From: Actinomycetes bacterium
GTDB taxonomy: Bacteria > Actinomycetota > Acidimicrobiia > Acidimicrobiales > Palsa-688
Assembly (NCBI GenBank): GCA_021808425.1
Contig: JAKBBS010000015.1
Location: forward strand, 1-32,401
Direction of reading: 5' to 3'
DNA: 32,401 nucleotides
The translations under genes were made by a program, and so were the position numbers. Below, piece after piece: positions 8,417 to 16,575 of this stretch; within the stretch, counting starts at the first letter, position 1, and the number at the start of each line of letters is the position of its first letter. The notes beneath the pieces were generated by a model, which saw only the letters and a program-made list of their open reading frames with translations, did no database searches and was not told the DNA's origin.

Positions 8417-9325
8417 ATGTCTTCGGTGCGCCGAAGCTACGTGTCGTCGGAGTTTCCCGCCGAGCGGGTGCAGCGCTTGAAGCGGGGTCGCACTGTGTCG
8501 GTGTGCATCCCGGCACGCGACGAAGCGGCGACCGTCGGCGACATAGTCTCCAGCCTCGTCGCACGCCTCATGCGCGAGTCGGCTGTGATCGACGAGCTGC
8601 TCGTCGTCGACGACGGGTCGAGCGACGACACCGCAGCTGTCGCAGCCAAAGCAGGCGCATCGGTCGTCGCTGCCAATCGGGTGCTTGCGCAGTTCGAGGG
8701 TCCCGGCAAAGGACAGGCAATGTGGAAGGGTGTACGCGAGACTTCCGGCGACATCGTGGTGTTCTGCGACGCCGACGTCGTCGGCTTCGACCCGGCGTTC
8801 GTCCTCGGGTTGGTCGGGCCGCTCCTGGCTCGTGACGACGTCGTTTTTTCCAAAGGCTTCTACGATCGGCCCGTCGAAGGGGGCGCCGAGCAGGGCGGCC
8901 GGGTTACCGAGCTGATGGCGCGGCCGCTCATATCCGTGCTCTTCCCCCATCTCGCCGACCTCGCGCAACCCTTGTCGGGTGAGTGCGCCGGTCGACGTGA
9001 AGTCCTCGAAGCGCTCCCGTTCGCCGGCGGGTACGCAGTCGATCTCGGCTTGGTGATAGACGTCACCGAGAGGTTCGGCAACACGAGCCTGGTTCAGTGC
9101 GACCTCGGCAGCCGCGTGCACCGCAACCGCCCGCTTTCGCAGCTCGGCCCTCAGGCGCTCGCCATCTTGCAGCTTGCCCTAGCCCGCTCCGGGGGTTTCG
9201 AGCGCTTCGAGCTCGGCCTGTCGCACACCGACATTCTCATGAGGCCGGGCTCCGACCCTCTTTCGGTCGAGCTCGTCGAGCTCCCCGCCCTGTCGGAGTT
9301 ACCCGCGAACCGTCTGAGTGCCTAG
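8417..9325 (+). CDS. gpgS: Glucosyl-3-phosphoglycerate synthase
   Basis: A GT-A glycosyltransferase (GT81 type) of 302 residues that transfers glucose from an NDP-glucose to 3-phosphoglycerate. This is the committed step to glucosylglycerate, a compatible solute, and to mycobacterial methylglucose lipopolysaccharides. Visible features are VSVCIPARDEAATVGDIV, LLVVDDGSSDDT, GPGKGQAMWKG, the metal-binding D118-A-D120 (VVFCDADVVGF), and the acceptor region QPLSGECAGRREVLEALPFA followed by GGYAVDLGLVIDV and SRVHRNRPL. The ATG at 8417 is preceded by GGTGGCAGG; the frame is open upstream but unlike the family. It heads a plus-strand series with two GT4 genes. A candidate phosphatase partner is at 1814 and a glycerate kinase at 13932. 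Confidence 0.92.
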   Translation: MSSVRRSYVSSEFPAERVQRLKRGRTVSVCIPARDEAATVGDIVSSLVARLMRESAVIDELLVVDDGSSDDTAAVAAKAGASVVAANRVLAQFEGPGKGQAMWKGVRETSGDIVVFCDADVVGFDPAFVLGLVGPLLARDDVVFSKGFYDRPVEGGAEQGGRVTELMARPLISVLFPHLADLAQPLSGECAGRREVLEALPFAGGYAVDLGLVIDVTERFGNTSLVQCDLGSRVHRNRPLSQLGPQALAILQLALARSGGFERFELGLSHTDILMRPGSDPLSVELVELPALSELPANRLSA

Positions 9326-9346
9326 GCCGGATAGGCGAACCGAGCG

Positions 9347-10480
9347 ATGAGCCGCCTGTCGGTCGCCATCGACCTCACCCCCCTTCTAAGCGTCAGGACG
9401 GGCATCGGCCTCTCCGTGGCGGGGATGTGGTCTGCGCTCGAAGCCATGAACGACGGTCCTCGCTTGAGGCCGTACGCCCTCGGTTTGCGCAACGGCTTGC
9501 CGTTCTGCGACGTCCCGGCCTCTCTGAAACGGGTTCGGCTACCGGCGAGACTCGCTGTCGAAGCCTGGAGCCGCTTCGAGCACCCGAAGATCGACAGAAT
9601 GCTCGGCGACGTCGACGTCGTCCACACCACCAACTACGTGACTCCCCCGAGCCGGCGTCCGACTGTGATGACGGTGAACGACTTGAGCTTCGTCTACCAA
9701 CCTTCGCCCGATCCGGTGGTGGCCACCTTCCCCGGCATGCTGCGCCGAGCCGTAGCGCGCGGCGCGCACGTCCACGTGACCACCCGCCAGGTTGCAGGCG
9801 AAGTAGACGACGTCTTCGGCCCCGGGCTGCTCGATGCCGGCAGAGTGGCTGTCGTTGCGTTCGGCATACCGCCAGTCGGTGCCTCCCCGCCAGCAGACCC
9901 GCACATCGAGCGCGTGATCGGCGGCCGCCCCTACGTGCTTTTCATCGGCACGGACGAGCCTCGGAAAAACCTGCCTCGACTCGTCGAAGCCTTCGGCCAT
10001 GTAGCGCTCGAAGTTCCCGAGATCCTTCTCGTGCTCGCGGGCCGCCGGACCGGGCACTCTGCGCTCACGACGGACGCGATCGCAGCGCTTCGCACAGACG
10101 TGGCGGCACGGGTGCTACGCCTCGGGGTCGTCAGCGACGACGCCAGGTCCAGCCTCTTGGGCGGCGCCCGGGCGATGGCGTACCCGTCTACCTATGAGGG
10201 TTTCGGTTTCCCTATTCTCGAAGCCATGCGGGCGGGTGTTCCCGTCGTCGGCTCCGACGTGGCCGTGATGCGCGAGGTCGCCGGCGATGCGGCAGTGCTC
10301 GCCGACCCGCTGGACGCGTCGGCGCTCGCCGGGGCCATTCGAAGGGCGGTGTCCGACGGGCCGCTCAGGCAAGCGCTTATTGACGCCGGTACGAAGCGGG
10401 CGGCGAGCTTCACGTGGGAGGCTACGGCGGCAGGCCTCGACGCCCTGTACAAGAAGGCGGCCCGTGACGCCGCCCGATAG
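9347..10480 (+). CDS. GT4-family glycosyltransferase
   Basis: A 377-residue GT-B glycosyltransferase. The N-terminal domain begins LSVAIDLTPLLSVRTGIG and contains DVDVVHTTNYVTPP and VMTVNDLSFVYQP, as in RfaB/WbpY-like mannosyl- and rhamnosyltransferases. The C-terminal donor domain shows YVLFIGTDEPRKNLPRLVEA and the nucleotide-sugar motif AYPSTYEGFGFPILEAMRAG, whose two glutamates form the EX7E pair. It starts 21 bases after gpgS and overlaps the next GT by 17 bases, so the three are probably one operon. The acceptor is not predictable. Extension of a glucosylglycerate primer or a cell-surface polysaccharide are both reasonable guesses. Confidence 0.88.
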   Translation: MSRLSVAIDLTPLLSVRTGIGLSVAGMWSALEAMNDGPRLRPYALGLRNGLPFCDVPASLKRVRLPARLAVEAWSRFEHPKIDRMLGDVDVVHTTNYVTPPSRRPTVMTVNDLSFVYQPSPDPVVATFPGMLRRAVARGAHVHVTTRQVAGEVDDVFGPGLLDAGRVAVVAFGIPPVGASPPADPHIERVIGGRPYVLFIGTDEPRKNLPRLVEAFGHVALEVPEILLVLAGRRTGHSALTTDAIAALRTDVAARVLRLGVVSDDARSSLLGGARAMAYPSTYEGFGFPILEAMRAGVPVVGSDVAVMREVAGDAAVLADPLDASALAGAIRRAVSDGPLRQALIDAGTKRAASFTWEATAAGLDALYKKAARDAAR

Positions 10481-11609
10481 ACACGCCGCCCCCAACCCCG
10501 CCGCCCTCGCGGCCCCCCGGACCGACGTCGTCCAGTTCTCCCGGCGTCCGCAGTCCGGCCAGCACAGCATCGAGAAGGTTTTTGCCCTTATACGGCGCGA
10601 GCTGCCGGAGCGTTTCAATGTCACGGCGGTAGTCTCCGAGCATTACAGCAAGGGCGTCCTTCCCCGAGCAGCGACGGTGCTCGAGGCGCGGCGGCTCACG
10701 CAGACCGTCGTCCACATCCTCGGAGATATAACCTACGCGGCGCTCGCACGCCCGGCGTCCTCGACCGTGCTGACCGTCCACGACACCGAGTTCCTCCGAA
10801 GGGCGTCACCGCTCAAACGAACCCTCTACTCGTCGCTGTGGTTGCGCTTCCCGATCCGCCACGCGGCCGTCGTCACCGTCCCGAGCCGAGCGACACTCAA
10901 AGAGCTCGACAACCTCGGCGTCGCCGAGCATTCGAAGCTCCGATTGATACCCCACCCCGTCGGGGACGGCTTCACCCCGAAGCCAGCGGCCACACCGACG
11001 CCACTGGCGCCAGCGGCGAGGCCGGCACCATCAGCGAGGCCGGCACCAGCAGCGAGGCCGGATCGGACGACAAGCCGGCCGGTCGTGTTAGCCGTCGGGA
11101 CAGCCCCGAACAAGAACTTGCCCGTGCTCGCCGAGGCCCTTTCAGGCCTCGACTGCGAGCTCGTGGTCGTCGGGACTCTCGACGCAGCGCAGCGCAGCGC
11201 TTTCGCCCACGCACGAGTCGAGGTCCGCGAGCTCGGGTCAGTCCCCGACGAAGCGATGCCCGGGATCTACCGGGCCGCGGAGGTCCTGGCGTTCGTGTCC
11301 ACCACCGAAGGTTTCGGCGTGCCGATCCTGGAGGCGAACGCTTCTGGCCTGGCGGTCGTCACCTCTGACCTGGACCCGCATCGCGACGTCGCGGGTGGAG
11401 CGGCGCGCCTCGTCGATCCGGTCGACCCAGCGTCTGTTCGCGCCGGTTTGCAGGCCGTGCTCGACGACGAAAACTACCGGCGTCACCTTGTCGACGCCGG
11501 GCTTCGCAACGCGGCGGGCTACGCACCCAAGCGGATCGCCGCCGCCTACGCCGAGATCTACGACGAGCTGGCCGGACGGACTGAGGATATAGATCCCGGA
11601 CGTGACTAG
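10464..11609 (+). CDS. GT4-family glycosyltransferase with Ala/Pro linker
   Basis: A 381-residue GT-B enzyme, paralogous in layout to its upstream neighbour. The N-terminal domain includes TDVVQFSRRPQSGQHSIEKV, VVHILGDITYAAL and VLTVHDTEFLRR. The donor domain has VVLAVGTAPNKNLPVLAEAL and STTEGFGVPILEANASGLAV with the EX7E glutamates. Between the domains lies an Ala/Pro/Arg-rich linker of about 35 residues (ARPAPS-ARPAPA-ARPDRT) encoded by an 18-base tandem repeat. The GTG at 10464, behind AAGAAGGCGG, is preferred because the frame upstream is the shadow of the previous gene. Substrates are unknown. Confidence 0.86.
   Translation: MTPPDRHAAPNPAALAAPRTDVVQFSRRPQSGQHSIEKVFALIRRELPERFNVTAVVSEHYSKGVLPRAATVLEARRLTQTVVHILGDITYAALARPASSTVLTVHDTEFLRRASPLKRTLYSSLWLRFPIRHAAVVTVPSRATLKELDNLGVAEHSKLRLIPHPVGDGFTPKPAATPTPLAPAARPAPSARPAPAARPDRTTSRPVVLAVGTAPNKNLPVLAEALSGLDCELVVVGTLDAAQRSAFAHARVEVRELGSVPDEAMPGIYRAAEVLAFVSTTEGFGVPILEANASGLAVVTSDLDPHRDVAGGAARLVDPVDPASVRAGLQAVLDDENYRRHLVDAGLRNAAGYAPKRIAAAYAEIYDELAGRTEDIDPGRD
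11016..11062 (+). repeat. 18-bp tandem repeat inside the second GT4 gene
   Basis: The unit GCGAGGCCGGCACCA(T/G)CA begins at 11016, 11034 and 11052, giving about 2.6 copies. Eighteen bases keep the frame, so copy-number change would lengthen or shorten the Ala/Pro linker by six residues without breaking the gene. Confidence 0.8.
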
Positions 11610-11647
11610 AGTCTGTTGGCAACGTACGAACAAGGGAGGGCGTAGCA

Positions 11648-13960
11648 ATGCCGAGTGGATCGATCCTGGGTAACCGCGTGGTCCGTTTGGAGGACCCGAC
11701 GTTGTTGACGGGGGCCGGTAAGTACGTGGACGACCTCGCAGCGCCCGGAGCCGCCCATGTGGCCTTCGTCCGCTCCCCCGTCGCCCACGGCACGCTGCGC
11801 TCCGTCGACGTCGAGGAGGCACGGGGCATGCCGGGCGTGCTCGCCGTCTACCACGCCGCCGGGGACGGCCTCGGCCTCGCCTCGTTCCAGGGCTTCCCGA
11901 TGCTCCCCGACACCTTCAACCGGCCGATCTTCGCGAGCGACCGGGTCCGTTTCGTCGGTGACATCGTCGCTGCCGTCGTCGCCTCGACGAGCTCCGAGGC
12001 GGTGGACGCCGCGAATGCGGTCGTCGTCGACATCGATCCCCTACCCGCCATCGTCTCAGCGGTCGACGGCCTCGCCCCGGACGCGCCGGTGCTGTTCCCC
12101 GAAGCCGGAAGCAACGTGTGTTTCGCCACGGCGCACGGCGCCGACGAGGACCCTCTCGTCGGAGCCGAAGTTGTAGCCGAAGTGGAGATGGTTAGCCAGC
12201 GTCTCGCCGGCGCGCCGATGGAGCCCACCGGCTGCCTGATCGTCCCCGGCGAACCCGACGGCGGTGTCACCTGCTGGATATCCCACCAGGCGCCTCACTC
12301 GGTGCACCCGGCGTTCGCCGGTGTGCTCGGCCTCGAGCCGGCGCTCGTACGTGTCGTTTGCCCGTGGGTGGGTGGCGGTTTCGGGCCGAAGGCAGCGATG
12401 TACGTCGAGTACCTGGTCGCCGCCGCGGCCGCGATGCGCCTCGGCCAACCCGTCAAATGGGTCGAGACCCGCTCCGAGGACATGGTCACTCTGGTCCACG
12501 GGCGGGACTACCTCATGACGGCCAAGCTCGGCCTGACAAACGACGGCAAGATCGTCGGCCTCGACGCAAACGTGATAGCCAACGCCGGCGCCTACCCTGC
12601 AATCGGCGCCATCCTCCCGATGCTGACCCAGATGATGGTGGTCGGCGTCTACGATATCCCGAAAGTCCGTTTCCAGGCGACAACCGCTGTCACCAACACG
12701 ACCCCCGTCGGCGCGTACCGGGGGGCGGGACGCCCCGAGGCGACCCAGCTGATCGAGCGGGTCCTCGACGTCGCGGCGGTCAAGCTCGGCATCGACCCGG
12801 CCGAGATCCGTCGGCGCAACTTCTTGGACCCGGCTGCTTTCCCGCTCACCACCACGACCGGGGGAGCCTACGACTCCGGAGAGTACGCCAAGTCCCTCGA
12901 CGCCGCCCTGCAGGCTGCCGGCTACGGCGAGCTTCGCGAGGAGCAGGCGCTGCGACGCGCCACCGGGGACCGCATCCAGCTCGGGATCGGCGTGTCCACC
13001 TACGTCGAGGTCACCGCCCCGATAGGCCTGCACGTCGAGTACGGGGCTGTCGAAGTCCACGAGGATGGGACAGCGTCGATGGAGGTCGGTACAAGCGTCC
13101 ACGGCCAGGGTCACCACACGGCCTTTGCGATGATCGCAAGCGACGTCCTCGGGATTCCTATGGACAAAATACGCCTCGTCAACTCCGACACGGCCGCTGT
13201 GCCGCGCGGCGCGGGCACCATGGGATCACGTTCCCTGCAAACCGCCGGCAACGCCGTCCAGGTCGCCTCGGTCGAGGTGCTCGGACGCGGGCGCCAGATC
13301 GCAGCGCACCTCCTCGAAGCGAGCCCCGAAGACATCGTGACCGGCCCCGACGGGCTACATGTCGCGGGCGTCCCCAACCTTGCCATCGCATGGGCGGAGG
13401 TAGCCGCCGCGTCACACGACGCGAACCGCCTCCCTGAGGGACTCGAACCCGGCCCGCTACGACACGAAGGCGACTTCGACGGGGGTAACTCGACGTTCCC
13501 GTTCGGCGCGCACGTCTCGGTGGTCGAGCTTGACACCGAAACCGGCGGGGTCCGCATGCGTCGCCACATAGCCGTCGACGACTGCGGCCGGATCTTGAAC
13601 CCTCTGCTCGTCAACGGCCAGCAGCACGGGGGTATCGCCCAGGGGGCCGCGCAGGCTCTCTTCGAGTGGGTCCGCTACGACGAGGACGGGAACCCGCTGA
13701 CCGCTACGTTCATGGACTACCTCGTGCCGGCCGCTTCGGAGCTGCCGAGCTTCGAGGTCTCCAACACACAAACCGACAGCCCCCGCAACGCTCTCGGCGC
13801 CAAAGGCATCGGCGAGTCGGGAACTATCGGCTCCACGCCGGCCATCCACAACGCGGTCGTCGACGCCGTCTCGCATCTCGGTATAACCCACATCGACATG
13901 CCGTGCACGCCCGAGCGGATGTGGCGGGCTATCAGCTCGGCGGCGTCTGCGCTAAGCTGA
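11648..13960 (+). CDS. Molybdopterin-binding large subunit, form II CO-dehydrogenase/xanthine dehydrogenase family
   Basis: A 770-residue Mo-hydroxylase catalytic subunit. It begins with the family's NRVVRLEDPTLLTGAGKYVD. Cofactor-binding motifs include WVGGGFGPKAAMYVEYLVAA and GTSVHGQGHHTAFAMIASDV. The active-site loop is AYRGAGR (356-362), the form II signature, not the AYXCSFR of true aerobic CO dehydrogenases. The conserved catalytic glutamate is E723 in AKGIGESGTIGSTPAIHNAV. Such enzymes hydroxylate aldehydes, purines or other small molecules and normally need a 2Fe-2S and an FAD subunit; neither is nearby. The ATG at 11648 has GGGAGG eight bases upstream. The 3' end overlaps the convergent glycerate kinase gene by 29 bases. 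Substrate unknown. Confidence 0.9.
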   Translation: MPSGSILGNRVVRLEDPTLLTGAGKYVDDLAAPGAAHVAFVRSPVAHGTLRSVDVEEARGMPGVLAVYHAAGDGLGLASFQGFPMLPDTFNRPIFASDRVRFVGDIVAAVVASTSSEAVDAANAVVVDIDPLPAIVSAVDGLAPDAPVLFPEAGSNVCFATAHGADEDPLVGAEVVAEVEMVSQRLAGAPMEPTGCLIVPGEPDGGVTCWISHQAPHSVHPAFAGVLGLEPALVRVVCPWVGGGFGPKAAMYVEYLVAAAAAMRLGQPVKWVETRSEDMVTLVHGRDYLMTAKLGLTNDGKIVGLDANVIANAGAYPAIGAILPMLTQMMVVGVYDIPKVRFQATTAVTNTTPVGAYRGAGRPEATQLIERVLDVAAVKLGIDPAEIRRRNFLDPAAFPLTTTTGGAYDSGEYAKSLDAALQAAGYGELREEQALRRATGDRIQLGIGVSTYVEVTAPIGLHVEYGAVEVHEDGTASMEVGTSVHGQGHHTAFAMIASDVLGIPMDKIRLVNSDTAAVPRGAGTMGSRSLQTAGNAVQVASVEVLGRGRQIAAHLLEASPEDIVTGPDGLHVAGVPNLAIAWAEVAAASHDANRLPEGLEPGPLRHEGDFDGGNSTFPFGAHVSVVELDTETGGVRMRRHIAVDDCGRILNPLLVNGQQHGGIAQGAAQALFEWVRYDEDGNPLTATFMDYLVPAASELPSFEVSNTQTDSPRNALGAKGIGESGTIGSTPAIHNAVVDAVSHLGITHIDMPCTPERMWRAISSAASALS

Positions 13961-15008
13961 CTCCACCTCCGAGCACCGTGGACGCTACCTCCTGTAGTGC
14001 CCGAGCGGTGTCGGCGAAAGCTCGCTCCTCGCCGACGACGTCGACCAGCGAGCGGACCGCTACCGGAGCAAGCGCGACACGACCTCGGTCCGGTTCGTAG
14101 CGGGTGCAGATGCGTGCAGCTACATCCAAGCCCGCCTCGACGTCTCCTGCGATAACGGCTGCCGGCACGCCGAGCTCCGATGCCATGGCCAGCACCCCGC
14201 CGACGGTCTTCCCGTCGAAGGATGCCTGATCGACGTATCCCTCCCCGGTGATGACGAGGTCGGCTGCCTCTATACGGCTCGCCAGGTCGATCCTCTCCGA
14301 GACCATGTCGAAACCGCTGGAGAGCACCGCACCGATCGCCGCCAGACCACCCGCAAGTCCGCCTGCGGCCCCTCCCCCGTCGAGGGCCGTCACGTCGACG
14401 CCGTAGCGCTCCAGGTAGATCTGCACTAGCCGCTCCAGACGCCGGGTGAGCAGCTGCACCTGTGCTGGGCTGGCCCCTTTCTGCGGGGCGAACACGGCGG
14501 CGGCGTCGACGAAATGTGTTCTTACGTCACACGCGACCTCTATCCGGACCCCTGCCAACCGGCCCAGAGGCTCCAATGATTCGATTGCCCCCAAGCCGCC
14601 GTCTGTGGACGCCGAGCCGCCCATGCCCACAAGTACCCGGCGCGCTCCCTCCGCCACAGCCGCGGCGATGAGCTCGCCGACCCCGGCCGTCGAAGCGCTC
14701 ATAGGGTCGTTTCTTTCGGCCCCACCGACGAGGTGGAGGCCGGCGACCATCGCCATCTCGACTGCAGCCGTCGAACCCTGGTCGAGCTCGTACCACGCGG
14801 CTTCCACTTGGCGGCCGAGGGGCCCTTTCACCGTGACGGCCCTCGGCCGTCCGCCCATCACCGAGCAGAAGCCCTCGCCCCCGTCGGACATCGGCGCAAG
14901 GTCAGGCTCCCAGCCGAGCTCCACGGCAGCCGCGGCTATAGCCATCGCGGCTTCCTGCGCTGTCGCGCTCCCCCTGAACTTGTCCGGGGCGATCACGACG
15001 CGGGGCAT
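13932..15008 (-). CDS. Glycerate kinase (GarK/GlxK family)
   Basis: A 358-residue kinase that phosphorylates D-glycerate, usually to 2-phosphoglycerate. Family hallmarks are the N-terminal VVIAPDKFRGSATAQEAAMA, PMSDGGEGF, the long STAGVGELIAAAVAEGARRV block followed by LVGMGGSASTDGGLG, and near the end LVITGEGYVDQASFDGKTVG. The length is near the usual 370-380. The ATG at 15008 faces the otsA-like gene across a 118-base divergent gap. It overlaps the molybdoenzyme gene tail to tail. Its presence near gpgS suggests recycling of glycerate released from glucosylglycerate; photorespiratory-type or sugar-acid catabolism is the general alternative. Confidence 0.92.
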   Translation of the reverse strand: MPRVVIAPDKFRGSATAQEAAMAIAAAAVELGWEPDLAPMSDGGEGFCSVMGGRPRAVTVKGPLGRQVEAAWYELDQGSTAAVEMAMVAGLHLVGGAERNDPMSASTAGVGELIAAAVAEGARRVLVGMGGSASTDGGLGAIESLEPLGRLAGVRIEVACDVRTHFVDAAAVFAPQKGASPAQVQLLTRRLERLVQIYLERYGVDVTALDGGGAAGGLAGGLAAIGAVLSSGFDMVSERIDLASRIEAADLVITGEGYVDQASFDGKTVGGVLAMASELGVPAAVIAGDVEAGLDVAARICTRYEPDRGRVALAPVAVRSLVDVVGEERAFADTARALQEVASTVLGGGVSLAQTPPS

Positions 15009-15126
15009 CCCCTATGGTGCCCGATCCGACGCCGCCGGGGCTAGCGCCCGCTACGGGATCCAGGCCGGCTGCCAGACCGCAACAAGCGGTCACGAGCTTC
15101 GCTCGCGGGAAGGTAGCGTCGTTTCG

Positions 15127-16575
15127 ATGGACAGCGGCGCCAATGCGCTCATAGTCGTCTCCAACCGGGGGCCCGTGAGCTTCGAGCGGGACCCGTCGAA
15201 CGGTGGACTCCGGGCGAAAAGAGCGGCCGGCGGCCTCGTGAACACGCTGGGCCCCGGAGCGCGCCGCCACGGCGCTCTCTGGTTGGCCGCTTCGACGAGC
15301 GGAACGGACAAGCAAACGCCTGAGGCAGCCCTGCTCGCCGACGAGCTGGTCAGGTTCTGGCCGGTGCCGGTCAGCCCCGAGCGTTACCACGCCTACTACG
15401 ACGTCATCTCGAACCAGACGCTCTGGTTCTGCCTTCACGGGCTATGGGACACCCCGAGGCGGCCCCGCTTCGATCGGCACTGGTGGAGCGCCTGGAGTTC
15501 ATTCATGAAGGTCAACGAGCTTTTCGCGACGGAGGTCGACCGGGCAGCACCTTGCGGGGCGACGGTACTTGTTCAGGATTACCAGCTTGCCCTCACTCCT
15601 TCGATGCTGGCACGGCGCCGCCCCGACCTTCGGATTTCCTCGTTCATCCATACTCCGTGGTGCACTCCCGGGGAGTTGTCGTCACTTCCCGATGAGGTCG
15701 CCTCTGAGGTCCTTGCGGGATTGGCAGACGGTGGGCCGGTCGGCTTCCACTCCCCGAGATGGGCGGCCGCTTTCGACGACTGCGTCAAAACGGTGCTCGG
15801 CAGGCAGGCGGCCACCTACGTTGCGCCTGCGGCGGTCGACGCCGGGGACCTGAAAAAGGTGGCGACCTCCGAGGAGTGCGAGGCGGAACGCGTAGCTCTC
15901 GACGAGGCTGTCGCAGGACGGAAACTGATCGTTCGGGTGGACCGGATGGAGCTTTCGAAGAACATCCTTCGCGGGTTCTGGGCGTATGACGAACTGCTCG
16001 AAACCAGACCGGACCTGAGAGGCAAGGTCGTGTTCGCCGCGCTCGTCTACCCCTCGCGTGTCGGCCTCGCCGAGTATCAGGCTTACAGCCAGGAGGTGCT
16101 GTCGCTCGCCGCTTTGATCAACGCACGCTGGGGGACATCGGAATGGACGCCGGTCCTGTTGCACCCGGAAGACAACTACCCCCGGTCGATCGCTGCGCTT
16201 CGCAGCTATGACGTCCTGCTAGTCAACCCGCTCCGGGACGGCCTGAACCTTGTCGCGAAGGAAGGTCCGTCGGTCAACGAGCGCGAAGGCGCCCTCGTGC
16301 TCAGCCGTCAGGCAGGGGCGTGGCTGGAGCTTGGAGACTTTGCGCTCGGCGTCAACCCCTTCGACGTATCGCAGACAGCTGAAGCGCTCGGAAGGGCCCT
16401 GGATTCGAGCCCCGAGAGGCGACGCGTTGACGCCGGCTGCCTTCGCCGCGTAGCAGGGATGCGCTCACCGTTTGACTGGTTCGACGACCTGCTAAAAGCT
16501 GCGCGCGGGTTCGGGTCCGCGTCCAGCTCAGCGGGCGACCCCGGGTCCGGGTCCGGTCCCGGCGAGGGACTCTGA
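15127..16575 (+). CDS. otsA: GT20 trehalose-6-phosphate synthase-like protein
   Basis: A 482-residue GT20 enzyme; OtsA joins UDP-glucose and glucose-6-phosphate to trehalose-6-phosphate. Conserved pieces: VVSNRGPVSF (R14, phosphate contact), AAGGLVNTLG, YYDVISNQTLWF, WSSFMKVNELFA, IVRVDRMELSKNI with the Arg/Lys pair that binds donor phosphates, and LRDGLNLVAKE with the UDP-glucose glutamate. Unusual points: the canonical HDYHL is QDYQL, and FLHTPFP is FIHTPWC, both near the acceptor sugar. The ATG at 15127 is chosen because the protein begins just before the SNRGP strand; upstream frame to 14446 is antisense to glycerate kinase. The C-terminus ends in a Gly/Ser tail that overlaps otsB. Trehalose-6-phosphate is the best guess for the product because otsB is adjacent. 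Confidence 0.85.
   Translation: MDSGANALIVVSNRGPVSFERDPSNGGLRAKRAAGGLVNTLGPGARRHGALWLAASTSGTDKQTPEAALLADELVRFWPVPVSPERYHAYYDVISNQTLWFCLHGLWDTPRRPRFDRHWWSAWSSFMKVNELFATEVDRAAPCGATVLVQDYQLALTPSMLARRRPDLRISSFIHTPWCTPGELSSLPDEVASEVLAGLADGGPVGFHSPRWAAAFDDCVKTVLGRQAATYVAPAAVDAGDLKKVATSEECEAERVALDEAVAGRKLIVRVDRMELSKNILRGFWAYDELLETRPDLRGKVVFAALVYPSRVGLAEYQAYSQEVLSLAALINARWGTSEWTPVLLHPEDNYPRSIAALRSYDVLLVNPLRDGLNLVAKEGPSVNEREGALVLSRQAGAWLELGDFALGVNPFDVSQTAEALGRALDSSPERRRVDAGCLRRVAGMRSPFDWFDDLLKAARGFGSASSSAGDPGSGSGPGEGL

Noticed and set aside
12056..13117. A 353-codon minus-strand frame antisense to the molybdoenzyme gene.
   Set aside because: Shadow of a clearly recognised gene; no protein family features.
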